Source: Anaerolineaceae bacterium (GTDB lineage Bacteria > Chloroflexota > Anaerolineae > Anaerolineales > Anaerolineaceae). From it: DNA of 32,745 nucleotides. The position numbers were made by a program, and so were the translations under genes. Positions within the stretch are counted from its first letter, which is position 1. Each line of letters begins with the position of its first letter. The notes beneath the pieces are model-generated. The model ran no database searches, was not told the DNA's origin, and worked only from the letters and a program-made list of their open reading frames with translations. Shown piece by piece: positions 1 to 8,693 of the stretch. The stretch is from positions 1-32,745 of the forward strand of contig PABH01000054.1 in NCBI GenBank assembly GCA_002702705.1, in the 5' to 3' direction.

Positions 1-267
1 GAGTTGGTGAATGCGGTTGATTCCGTTTCCGCCGTGATTGAAGAGAACACCGCTGCTACCGAAGAGATGACGGCTTCCTCGTTTGAGGTTTCTCAGGCTA
101 TCGAGAATATCGCTTCCATCTCGGAAGAAAATTCTGCCGCTGTGGAAGAGGTTTCTGCTTCCGCTGAGGAAATGTCTGCTCAGGTGCAGGAGGTCTCTGC
201 TTCCGCTCAGTCCCTTGCCAGTCTTGCCGATGAGCTGCGTAATATCGTCAGGCAGTTTAAATTGTAA
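1..267 (+). CDS. Methyl-accepting chemotaxis protein, C-terminal fragment (5' truncated)
   Basis: This is the last 88 codons of a chemotaxis receptor whose start lies before the window. The reading frame is open from base 1 and ends at a TAA at 265-267. The protein is a low-complexity heptad helix rich in Glu, Ala and Ser (repeats such as SISEENSAAVEEVSASAEEM), typical of the C-terminal half of the cytoplasmic MCP signalling hairpin, and it ends in a short basic tail. In the family this region forms the antiparallel four-helix bundle that carries methylation sites and contacts CheA/CheW. Ligand domain and membrane segments are outside the window, so the stimulus cannot be inferred. It is followed directly by a strong hairpin terminator. 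Confidence 0.85.
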   Translation, partial: ELVNAVDSVSAVIEENTAATEEMTASSFEVSQAIENIASISEENSAAVEEVSASAEEMSAQVQEVSASAQSLASLADELRNIVRQFKL

Positions 268-286
268 TACAAATAAAATTTTAGAC

Positions 287-322
287 AAAAATACACGCAT
301 CAAAAAATGCGTGTATTTTTTT
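287..322 (+). terminator. Rho-independent terminator after the MCP gene
   Basis: Perfect 10-bp stem ATACACGCAT (291-300) / ATGCGTGTAT (307-316) with a 6-nt loop. It is preceded by an A run and followed by a T run to about 322, so it can act on both strands. It lies between convergent genes, and its end overlaps the stop codon of the PrsW-like gene (321-323). Confidence 0.9.
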
Positions 323-1922
323 ATGGAAAAACAAATTCTCCCTTTTTTAGGCTTAATTCTCCTAATGCAGCAAAAATCCCAAATATCACGGGTAAACTGG
401 TCCACAAATTTCCCAACATCCAGACATTTGCCGCAGCAGTTGCATAGTGAAAATAAAAATAAATATAACCCATTAAGAGTACACCCCAACCCGCACTTAA
501 AATCCATTCATAATTAATCAACCGTTTCGAAACAATGGACTGTGTATTTAAGAAAGGAGAAAAATTAAGACTATTTCTTAACATAATGCCATATAGCCAA
601 ACTGTTAATACCAGCATTAAAAAGGGAGCCAGAGTTAACTGAAAGGTGGGAGATAAGAGCAAATAATCAAATAAACCATGCACCACACCTGCCATTATCC
701 AACCAATGAAAAAAGCAATTTTCAAATTACCACCGCGTACAAACCGTGTCATTGCCCACACATATGCCAAAACCGAGCTAGATGCAAGGTGCATTAACGT
801 AGCAATTAATAATCTGGCAATCATGATCCGTTCCCCTACCTGGCTGATTACAAGTATATTCTCAACAGTGGCAAAACCTAAAGCTGATAAACTGGCATAA
901 ATTAAAACATCGACGGGTTCGTTAATTTGATTTGTAAAAACAATGATCATTAAAACCGGAACAAATTTCATCAATTCTTCCAACAAACCAATATAGCCCA
1001 CACTGACAATTAAATCATTTACCAACATTCCATTTATTCGCATTGGATGAAGCCATTGTAAAGCATCCCCCGCAGGGATCGTTAAAATCGCCATCAATCC
1101 CCCAATAGCCATCACCAATAGACTAATCCATACCGGTTCTTGTTCAAAAATATCAATGCGCCAAAAATAAAAAAACCAAATCAACGCAATGAACAAACTA
1201 CTGCCAATCGCAAAAAAATGAATGGAATGAAGTGGTTGAAATAATAATTGGTCAAAATAAAGCTGCCAATCACCCAAAGAAAAAGCCATCTTTCGTAAAT
1301 CATCCTGATTTACAATAGAAAAGGCAGCAGGTTTTGAATTTAATAAGTCTTGCGCTTGGATCATTTGACCCTGGCTTACGTAGAGTGAAAACAAATAAGA
1401 GATGGCGTGTTCCCAATCCCCGCCGGTTTTAATCTCCTGCAAAAAAGCTTCTTTTGCCAAATCAAGATGATTTAATTGCAGCTGTGCCTGACCAATGCCC
1501 AAATTGACATACTTTAATCCAAATTTTTCAATTTGTTCAAAATTGTGTAAGGCTGCTTTGGGATTATTTTGATAAATCTGCATCCAGGCTTTTCCCCACA
1601 AACCAGTTGCATGAGAAACCGAAGATACCATCAAAGTGGAATAACGCGCATCCAAAGCCGCTATCGGAATATTTTGTTCTTGTAAGGAAAAAACTGATTT
1701 CAAATAAAGGAATTGGACATCCAAGTTATTTGGGTTTTGATCTGCCAGAAGACGCAAACTCTTTTCCGCCTGTGGATATTGGTGCAGTTCCAACCAAATG
1801 TCGGCCTGCTCCATGGTATCAGAAGGCATAGCAGCATAGAAGGTAGTATTAATAAACACCAACACCAACAAAAAAGCGATTATCGTAATTGTTATAGGCC
1901 GAAAAAACCAATGGCGGATCAC
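321..1922 (-). CDS. TPR-containing PrsW-family intramembrane metalloprotease
   Basis: 533 aa. An N-terminal membrane anchor (about residues 9-30) is followed by a helical TPR-like region (about 35-220), then at least seven hydrophobic segments (about 233-520). The membrane part carries the PrsW motifs: E315-E316-L-M-K319, G-F-A-T-V-E354-N355, H378, and H415-G-L-F-D419. In this family these are the proposed metal and catalytic residues; Bacillus subtilis PrsW cleaves the anti-sigma factor RsiW. The long soluble TPR-like N-terminus is extra compared with minimal PrsW proteins and may recruit substrate (inference). The start is GTG at 1922 with GAGGG five bases upstream. The substrate is unknown; no anti-sigma or sigma gene is adjacent. 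The family call is firm, the role is not. Confidence 0.85.
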   Translation of the reverse strand: MIRHWFFRPITITIIAFLLVLVFINTTFYAAMPSDTMEQADIWLELHQYPQAEKSLRLLADQNPNNLDVQFLYLKSVFSLQEQNIPIAALDARYSTLMVSSVSHATGLWGKAWMQIYQNNPKAALHNFEQIEKFGLKYVNLGIGQAQLQLNHLDLAKEAFLQEIKTGGDWEHAISYLFSLYVSQGQMIQAQDLLNSKPAAFSIVNQDDLRKMAFSLGDWQLYFDQLLFQPLHSIHFFAIGSSLFIALIWFFYFWRIDIFEQEPVWISLLVMAIGGLMAILTIPAGDALQWLHPMRINGMLVNDLIVSVGYIGLLEELMKFVPVLMIIVFTNQINEPVDVLIYASLSALGFATVENILVISQVGERIMIARLLIATLMHLASSSVLAYVWAMTRFVRGGNLKIAFFIGWIMAGVVHGLFDYLLLSPTFQLTLAPFLMLVLTVWLYGIMLRNSLNFSPFLNTQSIVSKRLINYEWILSAGWGVLLMGYIYFYFHYATAAANVWMLGNLWTSLPVIFGIFAALGELSLKKGEFVFP

Positions 1923-1960
1923 ATAACCCTCAGACTTTATCGATAGAAACAGCAGAAGTG

Positions 1961-1990
1961 ATTGTACCTAACTGTAACCAAAGTTAGCAA
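1961..1990 (-). promoter_or_regulatory. Candidate promoter with internal dyad for the PrsW-like gene
   Basis: On the minus strand TTGCTA (1990-1985) and TACAAT (1966-1961) are separated by 18 bp. The spacer and the edge of the -35 box hold a 6-bp inverted repeat, CTAACT (1968-1973) / AGTTAG (1982-1987), placed where a repressor could act. The boxes are seen; function is inferred. Confidence 0.5.
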
Positions 1991-2104
1991 AAAAATCTAC
2001 CGCCATTTGACCTGTTCTTCATAGATAAGTTCTCACAATTATTTAATACAAAAGGGATACTTCAATTCAGACAAATTGGTCCAAAATTACAGACCTATTT
2101 AGGG

Positions 2105-2133
2105 TTGTTTTCTGAATCCAGATTATGTATAAT
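2105..2133 (+). promoter_or_regulatory. Promoter of the LGFP/Ig-like gene, probably giving a leaderless mRNA
   Basis: TTGTTT (2105-2110), a 17-bp spacer and TATAAT (2128-2133). Only 8 nt separate the -10 box from the ATG at 2142, so transcription should start at or within a base or two of the start codon. No Shine-Dalgarno is present. Confidence 0.65.
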
Positions 2134-2141
2134 TAGTAATC

Positions 2142-3089
2142 ATGGGAATAATCCGTCGAATCTTCTTTGTTTTGCTCAGTTTAACTCTGTTGCCCGTTTT
2201 AGCAGGCACAACCAGTCGGGGATATGCACAAACAACAACCGAATGGGTCTGCGAAGAAACCGGCTTTACGGTGCGCGGTGAATTTTTAGAATTTTATCGC
2301 AGCACGAACAATGAGTTAGAACTTTTTGGTTATCCAATAACCGGGCAATTTGTGGATGGCATGGGTCACCGTGTGCAATATTTTCAAAAAGCACGGTTTG
2401 ATTTTGATGAAGCAACAGGGCTCGTACACGCTGCTCCCATTGGTACCTATCTCTACACAGCTGGTGAATATGAAGTTGCAGATATCGGTGGTGATAGCAG
2501 TCTTTGCCGGTTGTTTTCAAACGGTTATACCGTGTGTTACGCCTTTCTGCAGTTTTATGATGCAAAAAATGGTGCAACTTATTTAGGTATGCCCATTTCC
2601 GATACGGAAATTAACGCCGCTGGTTACCTCACCCAATTTTTTGAAAATGGTGTTTTAGAATGGCATCCCGAGCGAGGTACAGGACAACGTGTTGTTGTGG
2701 CTGATATGGGCCGCATTTATTATGAACGGACTGTAGGCTTTTTACCTCAACCAACAGGTGATAATATCCTCAACACACCTCGCATTCCTCAGGTGGATGT
2801 TTTTACTTCTAAGGCAATTGTTTCAGCAAACAGCAGTGAAGAAATTTTTGTAATCGTCAAAGATCAATACCAACAACCCCTATCCAATGCAAAAATTTCA
2901 ATCGTGATGACATTACCTGACGGTACAGAAGAACAAACCTCTCCCATTTACACCAATGCAGATGGGATTGCAAAAATAAATATATCGATCGGTAATTTTG
3001 AACCCCGAGATGTGGTTAATATCAAAGCAACCGCAACCATCGATCAAGAATCTGCTTCCGCAAAAACATGGTTCCGTGTTTGGTGGTAA
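2142..3089 (+). CDS. Secreted protein with two LGFP-like repeats and a C-terminal Ig-like domain
   Basis: 315 aa, exported: residues 1-30 form a Sec signal peptide (basic MGIIRR, hydrophobic core, likely cleavage near GYAQ). Two related repeats follow (about 35-105 and 115-195). Each has a Cys, a G/CxFLxFY segment, a G-Y/M-P-I line and a VQYF or TQFF motif followed by an aromatic F-E/D segment. This resembles LGFP-type repeats, which bind cell-wall or surface glycans in other bacteria, and repeats that are common in Chloroflexi secreted proteins. The last ~95 residues are a beta-sandwich of the bacterial Ig/invasin type (DQYQQPLSNAKI, NADGIAKI). No membrane anchor or sorting signal is visible, so it is probably released or bound non-covalently at the surface. 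It is monocistronic and convergent with the dehydrogenase gene. Confidence 0.7.
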   Translation: MGIIRRIFFVLLSLTLLPVLAGTTSRGYAQTTTEWVCEETGFTVRGEFLEFYRSTNNELELFGYPITGQFVDGMGHRVQYFQKARFDFDEATGLVHAAPIGTYLYTAGEYEVADIGGDSSLCRLFSNGYTVCYAFLQFYDAKNGATYLGMPISDTEINAAGYLTQFFENGVLEWHPERGTGQRVVVADMGRIYYERTVGFLPQPTGDNILNTPRIPQVDVFTSKAIVSANSSEEIFVIVKDQYQQPLSNAKISIVMTLPDGTEEQTSPIYTNADGIAKINISIGNFEPRDVVNIKATATIDQESASAKTWFRVWW

Positions 3090-3125
3090 TCCACACCTAA
3101 AAGATCAGGGATAAACAAGTAAATT

Positions 3126-3995
3126 TTATAGATTTACCATTTCAGCGCTTACATTCCACAAATGCGCTGCTGTTTCCATATTTTGAGCCTGAGGAGATGG
3201 CGTAACGGCTTTTTTTTGTTCAAAATAAAGTCCGCTTTTGCCCTCTACTTCCGGTGAAGATGCCAAATAAATAGAAGTTTCCGCTCCTTCTTCTGGGGAA
3301 ATGGCTGCCAGCGTAAATAAAGGCATAATCAATTTATAAAACCAACCGTTATTACCTTTACCAAAATTGGTTGCCACAAAACCGGGGTGTAAAGCATTTA
3401 CAGTTACCGAAGTACCGTTTAAACGCCTGGCTAATTCTTTTGTAAACAAGATGTTTGCAAGTTTAGATCGTCCGTAGGCTTTAAATCCACTGTAACCTTT
3501 CTTAAGCTGAAGGTCCTCAAAATCCAACGAAGCGCCAAAATGCGCTTTGGATGCCACATTTACAATTCGAGCGGATGGGCTGTTTTTAAGAGAATCTAAC
3601 AAGAGATTGGTCAAGTAAAAATAATTTAAGTGATTTAGGGCAAACGTTAATTCAATCCCATCCGGGCTTTCTTGCCGCTGCATAAACATTCCACCCGCAT
3701 TATTCACCAAAACATCCAGGTGGTCATAACGTTCGTGAAAAGTATCCGCTAAGGCTTTGATTTGTGAAAGAGAGGATAAATCCGCCAGCATGGAGTCAAC
3801 ACGTTGATTGGTTTCATGTTTTTGTTTTAATTCGGCTACTAGACCTGTCAATTTTTGCGAGTTCCGCCCCACCAGGATAACCGTTGCCCCCATACCCATC
3901 AAAACATCAGCTGTTACCTTGCCAATACCAGAGGTTGCTCCCGTTACCATAATGATCTTGTTTATTAAAGACGTATTTTCCACAGAATACTCCAT
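3126..3995 (-). CDS. Short-chain dehydrogenase/reductase (retinol dehydrogenase-like SDR)
   Basis: 289 aa from ATG 3995. Classical SDR with Rossmann motif TGATSGIG (residues 18-25), N44 region GRN suggesting NADP(H) preference, NNAG (98-101), catalytic Ser149, and Tyr174-x-x-x-Lys178 (YGRSK). The HPGFVATNF segment and overall layout resemble the retinol dehydrogenase/WW-domain-oxidoreductase-like subgroup, whose bacterial members mostly have unknown substrates. The frame extends upstream to a TTG at 4070, but that extension contains the likely -10 box (4029-4034) and a poor, basic N-terminus, so I chose the inner ATG. A weak AAGGG lies about 16 nt upstream. Soluble, monocistronic. Substrate not predictable. 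Confidence 0.85.
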   Translation of the reverse strand: MEYSVENTSLINKIIMVTGATSGIGKVTADVLMGMGATVILVGRNSQKLTGLVAELKQKHETNQRVDSMLADLSSLSQIKALADTFHERYDHLDVLVNNAGGMFMQRQESPDGIELTFALNHLNYFYLTNLLLDSLKNSPSARIVNVASKAHFGASLDFEDLQLKKGYSGFKAYGRSKLANILFTKELARRLNGTSVTVNALHPGFVATNFGKGNNGWFYKLIMPLFTLAAISPEEGAETSIYLASSPEVEGKSGLYFEQKKAVTPSPQAQNMETAAHLWNVSAEMVNL

Positions 3996-4028
3996 CCATT
4001 TTTTAATTAAACCCTTACCTATCGAAAA

Positions 4029-4055
4029 ATTATAGGCCAAGGAGTATCGATTCAA
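4029..4055 (-). promoter_or_regulatory. Candidate promoter of the SDR gene
   Basis: On the minus strand TTGAAT (4055-4050), a short 15-bp spacer, and a perfect TATAAT (4034-4029), about 33 nt before the chosen ATG. The -10 is strong and the spacing is suboptimal. The rest of 4060-4280 holds no gene or clear structure that I can see. Confidence 0.45.
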
Positions 4056-4284
4056 AAGAAACCGTATCAACTTGAAATTTCTATTGGATGTTTAAATCAA
4101 AGATTTTTTAATATCAATGTCATTTTCGGAAATGTTTTCACACGGTTTATCGAGCGAAACCAGGATGACAAGTAATTAGAATAACTTCCCATATCCGAAT
4201 TGTGTAAAAAAAGCGTGCTTAAGCCAAAGCTTAACCCCGGTTATCATTTTTACGTGCTGTCTACCCGCTCAAACTATTATACAA

Positions 4285-4337
4285 AACTTCGGAAGGCGAA
4301 AAGGATCTTTTTTCCTTTTTTTTAGCCTTCCGAAGTT
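4285..4337 (-). terminator. Long hairpin terminator downstream of rubrerythrin
   Basis: Perfect 13-bp inverted repeat AACTTCGGAAGGC (4285-4297) / GCCTTCCGAAGTT (4325-4337). An inner A-rich/T-rich helix (AAAAGGA / TCCTTTT) extends it into an almost continuous stem. On the minus strand a TTTTGT run follows. It probably ends the YbjN-GH31-GH13-rubrerythrin transcript. Confidence 0.75.
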
Positions 4338-4379
4338 ATTTTATTCTTGCTTATTCTTTTTTAATTTTATTTTTTCTTT

Positions 4380-4886
4380 TTAGTTGATTCGTTCAAATCG
4401 TTCCTTAGCAACACCACATACCGGACATTTTTCCGGTGCTTCTCGTGGATGCGTATGCCCACACACCGGACAAACGTAATAATCAAAGTCTTCCTCTTCC
4501 GTTTTACCTTCTTTTAATAAGCCTAGTGCCTGCTGGTATAAATCAGCATGGACTTTTTCCACTTCATAAGCCTTGCGGAAACTGGAAAACGCGCGTTTAT
4601 CCCCTTCGTCTTCCGCTTCTTTCATAAATTGCGGATACATACTTTCAACTTCATAATTTTCACCGGCAATCGCGGCTTCGAGGTTTTCTAGGGTTGTTTT
4701 CACGGCGCCCATCGTTTTGAAATGGGTTAAAGCATGCACAGTTTCAGCATGAGCAGCCGCTCTGAACAATTTTGCAACCTGAGCATAACCTTCTTTATCC
4801 GCTGCTTCCGCAAAAGCAAGATATTTTCGATTTGCCTGCGATTCCCCGGCAAATGCCGCTTTTAAGTTTTCTTTTGATGTTGACAT
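4380..4886 (-). CDS. rbr: Rubrerythrin
   Basis: 168 aa from the second of two adjacent ATGs (4886), chosen because GGAGG lies five bases upstream; the ATG at 4889 is too close. The N-terminal ferritin-like four-helix domain holds diiron ligands E14, E48 and H51 region (AETVH), E79/E81, E110 and H113 (EVEKVH). The C-terminal rubredoxin-like domain has CxxC pairs at C139/C142 and C154/C157. Rubrerythrin reduces hydrogen peroxide to water in the cytoplasm of anaerobes, with electrons from rubredoxin or NADH-linked reductases. Length and domain order are normal. It follows the GH13 gene by 21 nt on the same strand, so it may be the last gene of that operon, although a promoter inside the GH13 gene cannot be excluded. 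Confidence 0.96.
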   Translation of the reverse strand: MSTSKENLKAAFAGESQANRKYLAFAEAADKEGYAQVAKLFRAAAHAETVHALTHFKTMGAVKTTLENLEAAIAGENYEVESMYPQFMKEAEDEGDKRAFSSFRKAYEVEKVHADLYQQALGLLKEGKTEEEDFDYYVCPVCGHTHPREAPEKCPVCGVAKERFERIN

Positions 4887-4907
4887 CATTTCCTCCAAGT
4901 AAGATTT

Positions 4908-6362
4908 TTATTCTTTAAAAAATAGAGCACCACGAAACGGTGGTAATTCTACTAATAAAACCCCATTTGTTACTTTGGTTAGATTTCTGCGGAAGGATTC
5001 GTTTAATACTGTGCCATCCTGAAAATCATCATCCACTTTTAATTCAACCCTACGGGTAGAATCCGAACGATTGATCGCTGTAATCACAGTTTCCTCATCT
5101 GATTTCGAGCGATAAATTAAAACATCATCCTTTGCCCATAAGACCGTAAATTCCCCCGTCCTTAAAGCAGGATGTTGTTTTCGGATAGAAATACATTGCT
5201 GGTAAAAAGCCAGGATTTCCAAATCCCAGGCCGATGAATCCCACGGAAAAGCCTTTCGACAATCAGGATCGTTTTCCCCATCCAGTCCAATCTCATCGCC
5301 ATAATATACACTGGGAGCACCCGGGTATGTCATTAGGAACAACACGGATAACAAAAATAAATCTTTTCGTCCCTGCAAAATACTCAAATAACGAGCTGTA
5401 TCATGGCTGTCTAATAAATTCATCTGGGCCAGCACAGCCTGCCGGGGATAAAGGGTAAGTAATTTTTGAATATAATGGGAAAAGTCTTCCACGCTTTTAA
5501 TCTGCAAATCAGGCGCATGAGACAACCAATGACCGAACAAAGATTGATTAACCGCATCCCCACCAAAATATAACCAAACGCCATACGTCAGCAGATAATT
5601 CATCACACCATCAAACTGATCACCACTTAACCATCGGGAAGCGTCCATCGGGATTTCACCTGTGATGTAGGCATTTGGATTTGCAGATTTAACAATCTCT
5701 CGAAACTGCTGCCAAAAAGCATCATCCTCGATGCAGAAGGGCACATCCAATCGCCATCCATCAATGCCCATATCTACCCAATATCGTGCCACAGAGAATA
5801 TATAATCCCGCACCTGAGGGTTATCGGTGTTAAATTCAGGTAAGGCGGCCAAATTCCACCAACAGCGATAATTTGGTTCACCATGATATGGGTTTAATGG
5901 ATAGCCGCGGATATCAAACCAATCCACATACGGGGAAGCAGCGCCATTTTCCAAAATATCGTTAAATTGAAAAAATCCGCGGCTGGCATGGTTAAACACA
6001 CCATCTAAAATGACACGAATATCTCGCTGATGAGCAGCTGCTAACAATTCTTTTAAGGCAGCATCACCACCTAAAAGTGGATCAACTTTGAAATAATCAT
6101 GAGTATGATACCGGTGATTCGACGCGGATTGAAAAATCGGGTTTAGATAAATGGCATTAATACCCAAATCTTGCAAATAATCCAATTTTTCAACAATCCC
6201 CAGCAAATCGCCACCTTTGTAACCCAATGGGGTAGGTTTGCTGTCCCAGGGCTCTAAGTTGTTGGGTTTACGAACCCTGCCAGACATCGCAAAACGGTCT
6301 GGAAAAATCTGGTAAAAAACAGCATCATGTACCCATTCCGGGGTAATAAAAGGCTCGTTCAT
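4908..6362 (-). CDS. GH13 alpha-amylase family enzyme (cyclomaltodextrinase/neopullulanase-like)
   Basis: 484 aa. A (beta/alpha)8 GH13 catalytic domain begins almost at the N-terminus (VFYQIFPDRF at 15-24) with all conserved regions: DGVFNH (120-125), GWRLDV with nucleophile D206, TGEI with acid/base E236, and DSHDTARY with transition-state D321. A small C-terminal beta domain ends the protein. The QIFPDRF and SNHRYHTHDY features match the cyclomaltodextrinase/maltogenic amylase/neopullulanase group, but the N-terminal CBM34-like domain usual there is missing. No signal peptide, so it likely cleaves imported maltodextrins in the cytoplasm. AAGGAG lies 8 nt before the ATG, and the GH31 gene ends 12 nt upstream, which suggests co-transcription. 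Exact specificity is not readable. Confidence 0.9.
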   Translation of the reverse strand: MNEPFITPEWVHDAVFYQIFPDRFAMSGRVRKPNNLEPWDSKPTPLGYKGGDLLGIVEKLDYLQDLGINAIYLNPIFQSASNHRYHTHDYFKVDPLLGGDAALKELLAAAHQRDIRVILDGVFNHASRGFFQFNDILENGAASPYVDWFDIRGYPLNPYHGEPNYRCWWNLAALPEFNTDNPQVRDYIFSVARYWVDMGIDGWRLDVPFCIEDDAFWQQFREIVKSANPNAYITGEIPMDASRWLSGDQFDGVMNYLLTYGVWLYFGGDAVNQSLFGHWLSHAPDLQIKSVEDFSHYIQKLLTLYPRQAVLAQMNLLDSHDTARYLSILQGRKDLFLLSVLFLMTYPGAPSVYYGDEIGLDGENDPDCRKAFPWDSSAWDLEILAFYQQCISIRKQHPALRTGEFTVLWAKDDVLIYRSKSDEETVITAINRSDSTRRVELKVDDDFQDGTVLNESFRRNLTKVTNGVLLVELPPFRGALFFKE

Positions 6363-6374
6363 TTTATCAACTCC

Positions 6375-8693
6375 TTACATACGGTCAAAAACAATTTCAA
6401 AGGCGGCGCCCTCGTCTTTAATTGTTTTCTGTTGTAATTGTCTCCCATCATGAAAGATAACCGACACATCACGTGGGGGAATTTTGTAGCTGCCTTCCCG
6501 TTCATTTACTGAAAGTTTGATTTGCTTTGATGTCGTTTCCACTTTCATCTTGGTTTGGGCGTAGACACCTTTTTCAAATTCAAAACTGAGTCCATCATCT
6601 TCATATAACGTAAAGAAGCCTTCCCCAGGGAAAATATGGATCGTCAAAGGGCTATCCGAATTTTGTTCCGCTGTGTTTTGGAAAACAGGCCCCATAGGAA
6701 TAATCGCCCCGGAACGAACAAATAATGGTAGACGATCCAATGGTGCCTCAGCCAAAATATATTGATCTCCTTCATAACAAGTTCCTTCCCACCAATCAAA
6801 CCATTCTCCTTGTGGCAAATAAACCTGACGAGCACGTAACCCAGGAGATAGGACTGGTGCAGCCATCAAATAACGTCCAATCAGGACCTGATCATCAATA
6901 TGATAAGTCTGTAGATCTTCGGGATAATGCAAAAACAAAGCACGCCACACAGGGTACCCTCGTTCAGCAGCTTTCCAAAACACGGAGTATAAATAAGGCA
7001 TTAATTGGTAGCGCAGATTTAAAGCTTCCCGGCTAATATTTTCCACTTCTTCGCCAAACACCCAGGGTTCATGCGGCAAAGTACCAGCGCAGGAATGTCC
7101 CCGGCTGAATGGATACAAGGCACCGATTTGCATCCAACGGGCGAATAATTCCGGCGTGGCATTCCCGGCAAAACCGCCAATATCCGCGCCAACAAACGGC
7201 ACCGCGGAAAGGCCCATATTCATTATTTGCCCAATTGACATCCGTAAATGCTGCCAACAAGCGGCATTATCACCCATCCAAGAAGCAGTCCAACGTTGAA
7301 TCCCTGCAAAACCCGACCGGCACAAATGGAAGGCTCGTTGATTTGCATTGTCCTTTCGCATCCCTTCATAAGAAGCTTGTGCCATACCGGAACCATACAA
7401 ATTATGTAATTCGGCGTGCGTGGTGCGTTCATCCGCCAAACCTTGTAAGGCATCGAGGGGTAACGTACCCACCTGACCACCACCTTCACTAAATGGTTTT
7501 TCAAAAACAGCCGGCTCATTCATATCGTTCCAGAAACCGCTGATACCATCTTCTACCAATTTTTTCTGCCAACTGCCCCACCACTTCCGCACATCCGGAC
7601 GGCTAAAATCGGGAAATACGGATTCATCCGGCCAAACATATCCCCGGGCCAAATCCCCTTCCGCATTTCGAATAAACACATCTTTTTTATGCCCATCCTG
7701 AAAAACAGCATAGTTAGGATCTACTTTTACTCCCGGATCTAAGATGGTCACCAGTCGGAATCCATTTTCCTTCATATCAAACGCCAGCTTTTTCGGATTG
7801 GGAAAACGGTCATTATTCCAGGTAAACACACGGTAACCATTCATATAATCAATATCCAAATGAATGACATCACATGGAATTTCTTTTTTCCGGAAGGTTT
7901 CCGCCAAAACCCGCACGTCATTTTCACTGCCATAACTCCAGCGGCATTGGTGATACCCTAACGCCCATTTCGGGGGCATTGGCATTTTTCCTAATAAATC
8001 AGAGAGGTGTTCTATCACCTGCAAAGGTTGTAATCCAAAAGCCACATATACATCCAATTCCTCCCCATCCGATTCAAAACGTAATTCACCGGGGGTTGAT
8101 AAATCAAACTTGCTGTGGCGGGTGCTGTTTACAAATACCCCATAACATAATTCTGGCCTTAGTGCTAAATAAACGGGTACTGCCATATACATCGGGTCAA
8201 CCATTGCACCATGTGGTTGGGCTGGATCGGTCGTCCAATTTTCCATCACCTGACCACTTTTTTCCATTTGGCCGCCGCGCTCCCCAAAGCCGTAATAATG
8301 TTCATTGTTTTCAACCCGCTTTGTAAACCAAAAACGGTCTTCTTCCCATACCGGTGAAATTAGATCTGCAAAAAAAGGTTTTCCTTCCGGTGTTAACATC
8401 TCAACCTGTGCCGTATCCTTATCCACCCGCACCGTAAAAGCTGTGCTGTGTAAAAACAAGGCATGTTGTGTTTGTTGTAATTCCACACTAACCGGTTTAA
8501 AGTTTTCATCTGGCTGGGCCACATCCCAAGACCGCTGCTGCTTAAATTCACCACCGGGTACAATCCGAACCCGTACCAAATGCGGCTCCAAAAAAGTAAT
8601 GCGCATGTGGGGATCACCACAATCTACCCACAATTCATCTCCTTGAAAACGATATTCACGAACAGCACCTAAAATCGCTCTGGCTTTAATCAT
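6375..8693 (-). CDS. GH31 alpha-glucosidase
   Basis: 772 aa with the usual GH31 plan: N-terminal beta domain (about 1-235), (beta/alpha)8 barrel starting at MPPKWALGYHQCRWSY, and C-terminal beta domains. The nucleophile is D390 in WNDMNEP, the acid/base is D475 in WMGDN, and FVGADIGGF follows. GH31 alpha-glucosidases release glucose from the non-reducing ends of malto- or isomalto-oligosaccharides by a retaining mechanism; some members are alpha-xylosidases or transferases. There is no signal peptide, so it is cytoplasmic. Its ATG overlaps the stop of the YbjN-like gene by 8 nt (ATGATTAA), implying translational coupling, and the GH13 gene follows 12 nt downstream. The pair would take dextrins down to glucose. 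Confidence 0.93.
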   Translation of the reverse strand: MIKARAILGAVREYRFQGDELWVDCGDPHMRITFLEPHLVRVRIVPGGEFKQQRSWDVAQPDENFKPVSVELQQTQHALFLHSTAFTVRVDKDTAQVEMLTPEGKPFFADLISPVWEEDRFWFTKRVENNEHYYGFGERGGQMEKSGQVMENWTTDPAQPHGAMVDPMYMAVPVYLALRPELCYGVFVNSTRHSKFDLSTPGELRFESDGEELDVYVAFGLQPLQVIEHLSDLLGKMPMPPKWALGYHQCRWSYGSENDVRVLAETFRKKEIPCDVIHLDIDYMNGYRVFTWNNDRFPNPKKLAFDMKENGFRLVTILDPGVKVDPNYAVFQDGHKKDVFIRNAEGDLARGYVWPDESVFPDFSRPDVRKWWGSWQKKLVEDGISGFWNDMNEPAVFEKPFSEGGGQVGTLPLDALQGLADERTTHAELHNLYGSGMAQASYEGMRKDNANQRAFHLCRSGFAGIQRWTASWMGDNAACWQHLRMSIGQIMNMGLSAVPFVGADIGGFAGNATPELFARWMQIGALYPFSRGHSCAGTLPHEPWVFGEEVENISREALNLRYQLMPYLYSVFWKAAERGYPVWRALFLHYPEDLQTYHIDDQVLIGRYLMAAPVLSPGLRARQVYLPQGEWFDWWEGTCYEGDQYILAEAPLDRLPLFVRSGAIIPMGPVFQNTAEQNSDSPLTIHIFPGEGFFTLYEDDGLSFEFEKGVYAQTKMKVETTSKQIKLSVNEREGSYKIPPRDVSVIFHDGRQLQQKTIKDEGAAFEIVFDRM

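Noticed and set aside
3119-3137. GTAAAT/ATTTAC hairpin between convergent genes as a terminator
   Set aside because: Only a 6-bp AT stem that includes the SDR stop region; too weak to call.
3996-4070. N-terminal extension of the SDR to a TTG start
   Set aside because: The extension contains the candidate -10 box and no Shine-Dalgarno, and SDR proteins normally begin shortly before the TGxxxGxG motif.
7069-7519. Overlapping frames on both strands inside the GH31 gene
   Set aside because: The GH31 frame is complete with catalytic motifs; these are shadows.
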